A stretch of DNA of 64,000 nt from Lutjanus erythropterus (taxonomy: Eukaryota > Chordata > Actinopteri > Lutjaniformes > Lutjanidae), in contig CM034612.1 in NCBI GenBank assembly GCA_020091685.1, positions 28,621,403-28,685,402 on the forward strand. The letters run 5' to 3'. A model generated the notes under the pieces. That model made no database searches and was not told the DNA's origin. It saw only the letters and a program-made list of their open reading frames with translations. Of the stretch, positions 53,895 to 64,000 are shown piece after piece. The translations under genes and the position numbers were made by a program. The stretch's first letter is position 1, and each line of letters opens with the position of its first letter.

Positions 53895-55275
53895 CTATTC
53901 GTAGCATTGCATAAGTTGCTTTATCTCCTTCATCAGTCTTTTGGCATCATGAGGGGGCAGCTCCTGAAGAAACATGGCAATGTAGTTACCAAAGCTGGTG
54001 TAAATATTCTGTTTTCCACGGTTCTCATCTCGTATTTCTGTCAGCCTCTGGAGGAGGACAGCATCAATGGTGTCCATCTTTTTTTTTTTTTTTTTTTTTT
54101 TTGGAATAAAACTTTATTTGTCATTTGCAAAATTTACAAAATTATATTCTTTCACAAAGGTGAGTATTATATATTGCAAAGACAATACATTTTCACATAT
54201 TTGAAAAATAAAGACATAGAAATGAGAAATAAGTCATAATAACATAACAATATAACTTGCCAGGGGGGATATAAGTTTACAGAAAAGTGCCAAAATGTTC
54301 ACAGGTATGCAAAGTTTTTATTGCCTTTTGATTAAGAGAAAACTTTAAAGAATCAACGTATTGCTTGACCTCACTGTGAAAAGCAATGAAACAGGGCTTT
54401 CTATGAGAGAACTTACATTTGTGAATGTGGAATTTAGCCAAAAGAATGATAAGATTGATAATAAATGTTTCATTTGGTTTACCTTTGGTTCTGTTAAAGT
54501 TATGGATACCAAGCAGCACATCCTTCCAGAACAGCAAACAGTTTTTATCAATAGTGTTCGCCACAAAGTTACAAATGTCGATCCAAAAGCTCTGGACAAT
54601 GGGGCAGAGCCAAAATAAATGAGTAACTGTTTAATGGTGTCCATCTCCTGGGCTCGCTTCCTCTTCCTCTGCACGGTAGATAGCCTGGGAGAGGGGGAGG
54701 GCTCTGAGCAGTGATCAGGTGAGGGCTCGGATCCTGAGGCAGTCGGGCCAGGTGAAGGAACAGGATCGTTTGTAGGGCTCGCTGAAGCACTATAAAGATC
54801 CTCTTCATTTGGCATCTAAAACCAATTTCATATGTTAACAACTGCCAAGCATTTAAATACTTATATTTGACATGTATACTAAGGTCAAAACTAATTGCTA
54901 ACAAGCAAGATGTAAAACACTTACCAAACTGTTTTGAGGAAAATTGGTCTCGGTGGACCGGTGACTGATAAAACTACTCAGCCAGCTCAGGCGTCTCATG
55001 ACCGGTGGGCAAAACACGCCATTGGCACCGTCCCCACTTATTTTTTCCATCATCTTCCGCCGTGCTCGTACATAGCGGTCTCGAGCCTGTTTCCATTTTT
55101 GCCGGCATGTTTCGATGTCGACTTCTAAAACTAAACTTATCTGTTGCCAGCTGTTGTTGCAGGCATGTTTGTCACTATGTAGCGGCAACGACACGTCATA
55201 CAGATGAGGGTAGTTGCGGACTTGTTCGATTAGCTTGTCCTCAAAACTTTCCGCCATTGTTGTTGCTGTTGACAT
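53895..55275 (-). pseudogene. Harbinger MADF/Myb-like DNA-binding protein, broken by an L1
   Basis: Exon 55275-54925 encodes MSTATTMAESFEDKLIEQVR then NYPHLYDVSLPLHSD...NNSWQQISLVLEVDIETCRQ then KWKQARDRYVRARRK, a MADF domain (trihelical, Trp-based). The donor is GTAAGT at 54924. Exon 2 starts at 54815 with MPNEEDLYSASASPTNDPVP, a Ser/Pro-rich linker and RKRKRAQEMD. There an L1 fragment (54080-54632) interrupts. Coding resumes at 54077 with DAVLLQRLTEIRDENRGKQN and ends LMKEIKQLMQCYE, TAG at 53895. In the superfamily this protein brings the transposase to the termini and the nucleus. The insertion should abolish the normal C-terminus. Confidence 0.85.
54080..54632 (-). mobile_element. 5'-truncated L1 insertion inside the Harbinger gene
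   Basis: The plus strand starts with a T run (poly(A) tail of a minus-strand insertion), then TTGGAATAAAACTTTATTTG. Minus-strand coding includes HLFWLCPIVQSFWIDICNFV and RKPCFIAFHSEVKQYVDSLK, the extreme ORF2 C-terminus. The 14-bp duplication AATGGTGTCCATCT stands at 54066-54079 and 54633-54646. A textbook target-primed insertion, and young, judged by the intact tail and duplication. Confidence 0.95.
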
Positions 55276-55475
55276 AACTCCCGACCTCTGACCCTGTCAC
55301 TGTATTCTGCCCCTACACTGCCCCTATCGGTCATGTGTGTTTTGCATCTTGCGGACGCGTAGCGTTAATTTCTGTGGACGTGCACAACCGACGCCCTGAA
55401 TGGACGCAGGATACGCGAGGCAGACGTCATGCATACGCGAACGCGTAGTTTAAAGCAAGTATATCTCCGCCCTAA

Positions 55476-56173
55476 CTTGATGCTAGCATGTTGTGTGGCT
55501 AATGTTGCTACTACCATAGGCAGAGATGATATTGAGCTAATGTTGTAATGTTAAGAAACAGTCAAGAGAAACTGAAGTAACAGTAACTGCTTTTCATGTT
55601 GCTTTTTGTGGAACTTTATACTGCAGTGCTAACATTAGTTCTGCCAGCGTTAGCTTAGCCTGTTCTTCTCCTGTGTGTTGCTAATGTGGTAGCTGAATGC
55701 TTTTAGTCCTAGCCTGGCAGGAAATTTACTTGACAGGCATGCCATGAAGGTAATGACAAAGCTTGGTAATATTGTTTAACCATTCTAGTACCAAGACGCT
55801 AGCTTGCAGATAATAAAGTTGCCCAGCGGGCAGTGAAGTGAGATCCAAAGAAAATGTTACACAATGAGTTCATATGCAAAAAACAAACAAACAAAAAATG
55901 GCAAATAATATCACATACTGCACAGCTGAGCAAACCGAAATCCCAACAGGGGAAATTACCACAACAGCCCTAGTGGGTAAACTAGAAAATTTTGCATGAA
56001 ATTTTGAGTGTGCCTGATGCTCGCTGCCAACTAGTATCCCCACCATATTGCCAGATGTATTAATAGCAGTAGATGTATCATTGAGGTTGCATGTGTCTGT
56101 GTGTGTGCACATGCACGCGCTGTCACGCGCATGTGTGTATGTATCTCTGTGTATTTGCATGCGTTATTATGCG
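55476..56173. other. Intergenic, nothing assigned
   Basis: No gene. (GT)/(GC)-rich low-complexity sequence starts near 56095. Confidence 0.5.
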
Positions 56174-56450
56174 CATTTGGAGTTTGCATGTTCTCCCCGT
56201 GTCTGCGTGGGTTCTCTCCAGGTTCTCCAGCTTCCTCCCACAGTCCAAAGACATGCATGTTAGGTTAATTGGTGACTCTAAATTGCCCGTAGGTGTGAAT
56301 GTGAGTGTGAGTGGTTGTCTATGTGTCAGCTCTGCGATGAACTGGCGACTTGTCCAGGGTGAACCCCGCCTCTCGCCCAATGTCAGCTGGGAAAGACTCC
56401 AGCAGCCCGTGACCCTTATGGAATAAGTGGTTACAGAAAATGAATGAATG
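56174..56450 (+). repeat. Ancient dispersed repeat with (GAAT)n tail
   Basis: GAGTTTGCATGTTCTCCCCG, TGTCTGCGTGGGTTCTCTCC and CCCACAGTCCAAAGACATGC are a very widespread fish repeat core. It ends in GAATGAATGAATG like an L2-type tail. Probably a LINE 3' end or a SINE using it. The frame-wide ORFs here are accidental. Confidence 0.8.
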
Positions 56451-56504
56451 AATGGGTGAGTGTGTGTGTCAATAAAAGTCCCCTGACAGACACAAAGAAG
56501 TGCT

Positions 56505-56530
<26 letters not shown>
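56505..56530. repeat. (TG)n microsatellite
   Basis: About 13 TG units, followed by TATATA. Confidence 0.9.
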
Positions 56531-56536
<6 letters not shown>

Positions 56537-56950
56537 AGAAGTTGTGTGAGTAAGCAGGACAGAAGAACAATATTGCTGACATTAAAAATGTCAGTAGGCA
56601 GCCATGGATATTAGACTAAGAGCTAGACATTCAATTAAGCCAATCACAATCAGCCTTGAATGAATGAATGAATTTAACTTTAACCAGCTCAAACTTTGAA
56701 TTTATTAACAGATAAAAAAGACTGCAGTCTAAAATGTCCAAGTTGGACACAGAAAGACACAGACAGAGTCTTTTTAAACTGTTAATAATTTCAAACCTTG
56801 AGCTGCTTCAGGTGTAATTGTCTCTGTATGAAGTTTTAACTGTTAAGAACTCAGGCTGGTGAAATTGGCCAATCACCTGTGAGCAACGGCACAGTGAAAT
56901 TTGAATACTGAGATGACCTAACTGCTGTTGGTTTATTCAGCCAGTCACTT

Positions 56951-58815
56951 CCCAGACAGCACGCCTACGTCTTGGCGACGTCGGCACGATGAATAAAGTT
57001 GCATCGCTGCGACATCGTATGGAGAGCGTTTGCTCATTGGGAAGACGTCGCCGAGACGTCGGCATTTGGTCGAAAATGCTCTCCAGACAACGTTTGGCCG
57101 ATGTATCAAAGCTGCACAGCGCAGCCTCTCTACAGCTTCTATGACCTTTATTTATTCAGGTGGAATCATTCTATCAGCAAATATCTCATATCGCATAACA
57201 TCTATCATAATATCTCATCTTACATGTGATAGGAATATGGTAATATGACAATAAAAAACAATATGCTTGACCATCAAAATAGCTTCCTAATTTAGTGTGT
57301 GAATAAAATAAAGAGACACGAACAATTCAAGTTAATGATCATACATTTATTTCAGACTGCATAGTCAAAATAACTCCAGCACAGAAAAGATAAAGACAGA
57401 ACAGATAAAAATATACAGGTGGCCGGTCGGGAGACGCACACGGACAGCACGGTCTGGAATGCTGGCAGACTTATGAGCCTGCAAAGGGGAGAAAAAGACA
57501 AAACACATGAGCCCAGGTTGTTAAATTAACTTATACTATACAATACTATACCCATACTTCACAAATAAACACGTACAAATAGACACACCAAGGAAGGAAA
57601 ACGTCGCTGTGCCTTTTTTCCCGGCCGCTGTCTGACCTTACAGAGCCACCGTAGTTGATAAGAGACCTGTAGCTAATAGTATTAGCCCTATGCTCTTTAG
57701 CTATCAAACGTGTTAAAAAGCACCACAACAAGACCTCCAAATAACCCATGTTTAATACAGTGTCACAGGCAACACTGTATGAAGCACCAGCAGAAAGCAT
57801 GACTTGAAAATATGAACCACAAAAAGTTTGCGTGTATTATTTTGCGGTGCGGTCTGACAGCCCCGGCTTGACCGCGGATAGCTGCTGAAGTCCGGCCAGC
57901 TCTACAGGAGAGGCGGAGGGGGGGGGGGGGGGGTGACTGGAGGGAGATGACAGAAACAACTGGAGTCTGTTGTGTTTTCCACACACCTACGTGAAGTGGA
58001 TATTAACTTCACTTACAGTGTAAACACACAACAATAGTCCATAACCAGTACCGAACTATGAGAAACTGTTACACCGAGTCATATTTACAAATGGAGCAGA
58101 GCAGAGCCTCCCTTCATTAGCTGCCAGTTAACTGCTAAAGTTAACTCTGCAGCTGTAAAAACACCGAAGCCCACCAGCTACTAGCTAACAGCTAACGCTA
58201 ACTAACGTTACCTGACCCTTTCACAAATTCAACACTGATTTGTTGTCTAGATGGAGACTGTTCACGTGCTGGAAAGACTTATGGCTACCTAGCAATGGCT
58301 AAATTAAGTTAGAGCTAGAGCTAGATAGCTAATTCATTTGCTGGTCAGGTCTAAGCAACTAACATTTGCTAAGCTAGCTAGCTAGCCTGTTAGGAGTCGG
58401 CATCTGGGCTCTTCACCTGTGCTAGCATACCCAGTCAGGGCTTAACAACTTATGTTGCTAAATCCCGATTTATCTTGCTAACCCTGTATGTCATATTTAT
58501 AAAACAGCTATTTTTTATATATTTACTTTAAGTGAGCTTACCTGAAGACTAGTCCTGGATGAGATGAAGTAACCTCTCCGTCCCAAAGCCTGCTCTCAGT
58601 TCCGTTGACAGTGGCATCAATTGGATAACGTGCAATGTATCGATCCACAGCCGACCTATCGCCGACTTTGAAATGGCGCGCATAATCCCGCCCTCTGGCA
58701 AACCATGTCCCTGCTATGGGCCGATGCTTCTCTGATGCATTTACAGACGTCAGGAGTAGAATGCCGACGCACGATCTGAGGCCGACGTCGGCGAGACGTA
58801 TGCGTGCTATCTGGG
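56951..58815. mobile_element. CpG-rich inverted-repeat DNA element of unassigned superfamily
   Basis: 1865 bp. The left end is CCCAGACAGCACGCCTACGT and the right end, on the minus strand, CCCAGATAGCACGCATACGT; similarity continues for about 35 bases through GACGTCGGC. The palindrome GCCGACGTCGGC or its halves recurs near both ends, very CpG-rich against an AT-rich background. The flanks suggest at most a 2-base (TT) duplication. A 99-codon minus-strand frame (58837-58538) starts just outside the right end and stops at a GTAAGC donor after HPGLVFR. Short minus-strand exon-like pieces with TGCAG acceptors occur near 57476. A 16-base G run lies at 57918-57933. No known transposase motif is visible. 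Confidence 0.7.
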
Positions 58816-61800
58816 TTGTGTGCAACGGCACATTCAATTTTAAATACTCAAAAAAAGAGGCAAAAATTTAGACAATGTACCTCTCAAATTACAGCTGTTT
58901 AATGAAACACCGTAATTGCTACAGCTAAAAAACGCATACGGTGAGTGAGAGGATGGGTTGGTGATCACGATGGTGCAAATTTTATTTCTGTGGTGTGAAA
59001 AATGAGGTCACCACCGCGAGGGGAAAAAATGGGATCATTTGCTTTTTTCCAGAAATACGTTACTACTGTAGCAGGGGGATACTGAGAGGCAGGTACAATT
59101 GGCCAATCAGGAGGAGACCACCTGAGTTGTTAAGAGGCCCATGAAGCACAGGTGTGTAAGCTTCACTCACGCTACTCAGATCACTCCTGTGCACATGCTT
59201 CCTTGGTAAACCAAACAAATCCTGTTCTGTTTGAGATTATTTGTTTGTAAGGGTAATGTAGGGGTGCAAATGCACCCTGAGGTAATTTATTTGTATATAT
59301 TATGTAAATATGGAATCTTTGTAAAAATGTGGGTCTGCCAACAATTTATTCTTTCTTTTGTAAAGGGTCCTATCAGTCCAAGAATAGTGCCAGTGGCAAG
59401 GTATGAAAAAGTCTCTTTATTATGAAGCATTGTTTGCATGTGTGTAGACTGAGATTTAACATGTGCTCTATTAAATTTTTACAGGGAAAGTGCTGGTTGC
59501 TGTTTACAACATATATTATTGGGATTTTATTCATTGAGATTTAGTAGTTTGAGTATATGGCTAACCTACAGTTTTGCTTTTTGTTTCAGTGCTGCAGCTG
59601 GTGCAGTGGGGGTTCACCTGTTGATTTGTGGTGTTACTTTAAGGTTTGCTGTGGCACTGGTATTAGTTTGGGTGTGTTTCTGTTGGGGTAAAGAGGGTTT
59701 ATTTTGTTTTGTAGTTTTGGTATTCGATTATTTATTTTTTGTTTTGTTCACTTACAGCATACTACCAGTGCATTAGCCTGCTGACTGGTGTGCCACCACC
59801 CCCTGCAGCGAGATATGCGAGATACTTTTTAACCTTTTTAATTGATGTTAGTGACCCTTTGTTGTAATAAAACAGCCTGTTATGGCATTTTGACCCACAC
59901 TGACTGTTGGCTTCGTCATTGAAGTTCACCTGTATGTAATTTTAGAACTTGGCTGAGTGTTACACTACGTTAAAATATGGCGAAGCTATATGGCGTCAAA
60001 CAGGGGTGATTTTTGAGTGTTTTTCACACAAAAACACTGCCAAAAAACTTCTGGAAGAAAAGTAATAAAATTCAGTATGGCGGATTATTTATAGTGTCCC
60101 TGCACATCAGGCACACTGAACTAACAGATTGGGGTCATGGCAGATGAACAACAATGTTGTTCTGCAAATTAAAATGACAGATTTTGTCAATGGAGTTTAG
60201 TGGCTTTGGAGAGAGATATATCTGGCTAATGTAACAGCAGTTTCCTGTCAGAAAAAATCTGTCTGGGATCAGAATGTCAGACACAAACAGCTCAGACCTG
60301 AAACACTAAAAACAAAAACTGAAGGAGCTTTATAATGCAGATGGGAGTGTTTTACTGTCAGATTGTTAAATTTGATTATGTTTAATGATGTTTTTTAGGT
60401 TTATAAGATCAATTAATTGATTAGTTGAATTTTGAGCATAGATATGATTTTATGGTAAATCAACTTTTATTTTACATTTGGCCAAGAAGAAACAGATGCA
60501 AAAAAACTATCCTAAAATAATTTTTAATTCTTTCCATGAAATAACAGACATCAATTGTACTTTTGCATATTGATAAGGGGAAATAGTCCATGAGACAGTG
60601 TGGCCATAACAGTTGTGTTTATTTTCATTTTGCATTGTTTTCTTTAGAATGAATGAATAATTCAATTTAAATTAAACTTGAAATACCTAATTACTATATT
60701 TGTTTTTAAAATAATAAATAAAAATATGCATGATGAAACGATTCTCGAAGATCATACAGTTTTCTCCAGTTCCTTTGAAGATCAATAAACTTTTCATATT
60801 TTGATGTGACTGTCAACCTCTTGGCAGAGATGGATGTTGGGGACTCTTATTTTGAAGGCGGCACAGTGAAAACTATTTTTATGAAGTTGTATATTGATTC
60901 TGCAGCGAAAACCAAATATTTCCTCAATTCTGTCACTCTCAAGTTCAGTCAAAAAATAAAACGGTGAAAAAGTTCCCTGGCACCCAGACACCCCCTCCCT
61001 CCTCGGGGGGTCGTGTTGCCCAGGGCTCAACTTCACACAGTGTTCAAGTGATCAGAGGACACATCCGGAAATGTTGCAAATTGAGCGGATAATACCTGTT
61101 TAATGACGACATGTGGAGTACGCGAGGGAAAATGAGACCAAATGGACGGAAACAACAACAAAAACTGAAGTTTTGAGGTAAGTCGGAGGCTGAATGGACA
61201 CACAAACACAAACTGTGTCGCTGCGTCTGTTGCTAGGTGGCTAACAGCTAAGCTAACAACACCTGTGGGTACATTAAGTTTGGATAAACAACCCGCACAG
61301 CGGCCATTCGACCCGAATAAATGAAGGAAAGTTAAAATTTAAAATGAAGGGAAAATTGTGAGATTATTGTGGGACGTCACATGTCGTTTTATATCGCTTT
61401 TGTCAAGCTTTCCTTGTGTTATTGTCAGAGTAAATCAACGCCACCTGTGCATGAGTACTGAGCCAAAGTGAATATTGAACGATCGCGTCTAGAAAGAACC
61501 CTAGACTCGCGACAGATCTCGCTAAGTATATTAAACCATAGACCCAGACGTTTTTTTTTCTTTTTTTAACCACAGCGTTGTTGCCTTATAAAACTACAGT
61601 CTGAAACATAATTCATTTATACAACATGCTCAATAAAGAAACAACATATGCAAATCTCGTGACAGAGCAAATGAAGGATTACCTATATAGGCAGATGATA
61701 AACAGCAGTAAAAACAATACCCCTTTAGTAAATCAAAATTATGAATTTAAATCATAATAACGTTGTATCGCTGATTATGACATTTTCTGATTATTTGGGC

Positions 61801-61879
61801 CTTTATCTCAGAATTTGGCTTTGTAACTAATAATGTGACTTTTTTTTTTCATCTATCTATGGCTATATGTTCACACAAA
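58816..61879. other. Intergenic; possible non-coding exons
   Basis: At 59100-59870 segments bounded by splice-like signals (TTTGTAAAG|, GGCAAG|GTATG, TTTCAG|, CTTACAG|) end in TTGTAATAAA; no joined reading frame. At about 61040-61180 a moderately CpG-rich stretch ends in TTTTGAG|GTAAGTCGG and could be the 5' UTR exon of a plus-strand gene continuing past the window. The 80-codon minus frame at 60794-61036 has no motif. Confidence 0.35.
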
Positions 61880-63103
61880 TTTATTCGATTAGCATTCAAA
61901 ATACACCCTCAACAAATACACAGAAGATTTTCCCAACAACAAACATAATACGAGGGACAAAGCTAATCGAAGAGGTGTAGGCTGAAGCACAAGCTTATTA
62001 TGCCTACCCTTTTTACAGAAACAACACGGCGACTTCTTTAGCTGCATGGTCCGAGTTACACCACAAGTTAAAAAAAAAGAAAAAGGAAAGAAAAAAAGAA
62101 AACGAGAGAACGAAACAAAAGAGAAGAAAAAACACAAAACAAACTCTCAGACATTTTACAAAGTAAATAAATAAATAAAGTTCCGTAACAATAGTACAAG
62201 CAAACACAAAAATTTCAATATTTTCATCATTACTCTTCTTCATACCTGATTTATATATTTTTTTTATTAGTTTAGTTTTATACATATTTTTAAATGAGGA
62301 AAGTGAACTACATATTTTTAATTCATCCTCACAACTATTCCACAAGTTAACACCTCTAACAGATCAACACATCTCTGCTTAATATTTGTTCTTGTCTTAG
62401 TTTTTTTGAAAAATCCTGTTCCCCTCTCTCTGATTTCAAACAGCCTCTGAGTTCTGCGGCAAAGTCAATTTTTGTGTGCTTTGTACATTATCTGTTTTAA
62501 ATTCAACTAAATCATAAAATTTAAGGGTATTTAAACTTACAAACAATAAATTAGTTGATTCAAGGAAGTTTGATCGATTTATGAGTCTTATAGCTCTTTT
62601 TTGTAATTTAAAAATAGGCTGAATGTTTTATATGTATTACCCCATATCTCCACACAATAGGTCATATATGGAAGTAACAGAGAACAATAAAGTGTGTATA
62701 ATGACTTCTTGTTAAGAACATCCTTTGTTTTATAAAGTATAGCAATGGTTTTTGATATTTTACTTTTCACATTATTTATATGTGGCTTCCAACAAAGTTT
62801 ATCATCAATTATCACACCAATAAATTTGTTCTCATTCACTCTTTCTATTTCAGTACAATTAATCCTGATTTTAATCTGGTTTTTGATTTGTCTAGTACCA
62901 AAAATTATAAACTTTGTTTTGTTCAAATTCAGAGATAACTTATTAATGTCAAATCAGGTTTTCAGTATATTTAATTCATTTTCAGCTGTAGTCAGAAGCT
63001 GTTCTAGGTTTTTACCAGAACAGTAGAGAGTGGTGTCATCAGCAAATAAAACACATTTTAACAGTTTGGAAACATTGCAAATATCATTGATATATAATAT
63101 GAA
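61880..63103 (-). mobile_element. Non-LTR retrotransposon fragment (RT palm to 3' end)
   Basis: The minus strand from 63103 reads FILYINDICNVSKLLKCVLF then ADDTTLYCSG (the catalytic FADD box), a stop after LNILKT, then FDINKLSLNLNKTKFIIFGT, ENKFIGVIIDDKLCWKPHIN and LYCSLLLPYMTYCVEIWGNT, and further down RGVNLWNSCEDELKICSSL. The pattern belongs to the Jockey/CR1/I group of LINEs rather than L1. It stops abruptly at the hAT boundary at 63103. Stops show it is dead. Confidence 0.8.
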
Positions 63104-63953
63104 CAGTGATGGGAATAACGGCGTTAAAATAAAACGCCGTTACTAACGGCGTTACTTTTTTCAGTAACGGGTAATCTAACTAATTACTTTTTCTATCGTT
63201 ACAACGCCGTTACCGTTACCAACACGCTGTTACTGCGCGTTACTGAAGCTACTCACTGAAGCTGTCATCCAACTTGGCTCACACAGACACAGGAGCTGCA
63301 AATGTGTGTGTTTTTTTCCCTTTGGTGAGGGAGGAGGGGAGGGGCGAGAGAACCGCCTAAGTAATGATGATTGGCTAAGGTAGAGTAAGATTTCATGTTA
63401 AGCCAACCAGAGACATCAGGTGGGCGGGTGTTTACACACAAACCCAGCACGTAGCAGCGCACACACACACAAACTATCAGAGATAGCGAGTCCGGGGTCG
63501 CAGGGAAAGACGGCGTTTTCGAGGTGGAAATACAGACACTACTTTGATCTCATCGAGGTAAAAGGTAAAAATGTACATGTTGAGTGTACATTATGTCCCA
63601 GAGCAAAGAGTTTGTCCACGTCCGGTGTAAGCAACTCCAATTTAATGAAGCACCTCTCGACGGCACACGCTTCTACTAAACTAGTGGCCAAAAACACTGT
63701 TGACACCGGTAATGATGATAGCAGGCCAGGTGCTGTTAACGTGAGCTCCGCTAACAAAGAAGGACACAGAGCCACGCCGTCCAAGCAGCAAAAGCTGGAT
63801 TAAAAAAAAAAAAAAAGTAACGCAATAGTTACTTTCCCTGGTAACTAATTACTTTTATAGTGGAGTAACTCAGTTACTAACTCAGTTACTTTTTGGGAGA
63901 AGTAACTAGTAACTATAACTAATTACTTTTTCAAAGTAACGTGCCCAACACTG
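63104..63953 (+). mobile_element. hAT element of the same family as 7120-8061, opposite orientation
   Basis: 850 bp. The left end CAGTGATGGGAATAACGGCG matches the right end of the 7120 element; the right end, on the minus strand CAGTGTTGGGCACGTTACTT, matches its left end, and similarity runs for over 100 bases on each side. The flanking octamers AATATGAA and CTAAAATG differ, so no target duplication is present. Inside is a BED-finger ORF but no catalytic core, so it is an internally deleted copy. Confidence 0.88.
63420..63803 (+). CDS. BED-type zinc-finger ORF (N-terminus of a hAT transposase)
   Basis: Within a 127-codon frame, FSRWKYRHYFDLIEVKGKNV then HVECTLCPRAKSLSTSGVSN and SNLMKHLSTAH form a complete BED finger: aromatic FSRWKYRHYF, C-x2-C, and H-x4-H. 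BED fingers of hAT transposases bind the subterminal repeats. A Thr/Ser-rich tail ends SKQQKLD and a stop directly before an A run and the right terminus, so the catalytic part has been deleted. The true start may be an ATG inside the frame or an upstream exon. The product could bind family termini without cutting. Confidence 0.7.
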   Translation: MGGCLHTNPARSSAHTHKLSEIASPGSQGKTAFSRWKYRHYFDLIEVKGKNVHVECTLCPRAKSLSTSGVSNSNLMKHLSTAHASTKLVAKNTVDTGNDDSRPGAVNVSSANKEGHRATPSKQQKLD

Positions 63954-64000
63954 CTAAAATGGTGGTAGTGGTAATTGAAACTAAGATAAACATGGATGAA

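Larger units (their letters stand above)
50707..55472 (+). mobile_element. PIF/Harbinger DNA transposon, nearly complete
   Basis: 4766 bp, flanked by the 3-bp duplication TAA (50704-50706 and 55473-55475). The ends are AGGCGGAGATATACTTGCT and, on the minus strand, GGGCGGAGATATACTTGCT, with looser similarity beyond, including ATGCG/ACGCG boxes. It carries the two genes typical of the superfamily in convergent orientation: a transposase (plus, 50920-52750) and a MADF-type DNA-binding protein (minus, 55275-53895). Later insertions are a hAT-like MITE (51747-52169) and an L1 fragment (54080-54632). Confidence 0.94.

Noticed and set aside
61889..62345. Phe-rich minus-strand frames resembling membrane segments
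   Set aside because: They translate an A/G-rich tract in the 3' UTR of the LINE.
1..64000. CRISPR arrays, bacterial operons, rRNA or phage features
   Set aside because: None seen; the intron structure and element types are those of a vertebrate genome.

Overview
The window is animal nuclear DNA, almost certainly from a teleost fish. Protein-coding signal comes in short exons with GT-AG introns. Most of the sequence is transposable elements of the mixture typical of fish: L1, L2 and other LINEs, tRNA-derived SINEs, hAT, Tc1/mariner, PIF/Harbinger, a TTAA-site THAP element of Kolobok type, Ty1/copia, and MITEs. The one recognisable host gene is plexin-C1. It is a draft assembly: there are two 500-N gaps (31280-31779 and 47162-47661) and two isolated Ns (31924, 32084).

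Layout. 0.15-9.9 kb: one old L1 element cut into pieces by a 4.06-kb hAT transposon, a SINE and a 0.94-kb hAT relative, both hATs with exact 8-bp target duplications. 9.9-20 kb: sparse sequence with a decayed two-exon gene copy (12.24/13.23 kb), a Tc1 relic, a second L1 (16.1-18.2 kb) and a pair of inverted repeats. 20-24.2 kb: a 4.18-kb TTAA-flanked element with THAP and transposase relics. 24.87-31.1 kb: a seven-part integrase-core gene with several lesions, facing tail-to-tail a RING-finger gene, followed by other exon fragments.

31.8-47.2 kb: a contig with 13 complete plexin-C1 ectodomain exons that chain in perfect phase (533 codons: end of sema, PSI, IPT repeats) plus a cut 14th exon. 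The contig's two ends share 133 identical bases, and a copy of the last exon lies upstream of the first, so the contig wraps on itself. This could be a tandem duplication, a circular molecule or an assembly artefact.

47.7-64 kb: pieces of copia, L2, SINE, a nearly complete 4.77-kb Harbinger element with both of its genes (the second broken by an L1 insertion), a CpG-rich element with 35-bp inverted termini that I cannot assign, a LINE reverse-transcriptase fragment and a second hAT of the same family as the one at 7.1 kb, here with a BED-finger ORF. No plexin transmembrane or cytoplasmic exons follow the second gap.

I did not find a convincing new functional system. The most interesting items are the self-overlapping plexin contig, the duplicated splice acceptor in its last exon, the convergent integrase/RING pair and the unassigned element at 56.95-58.82 kb.
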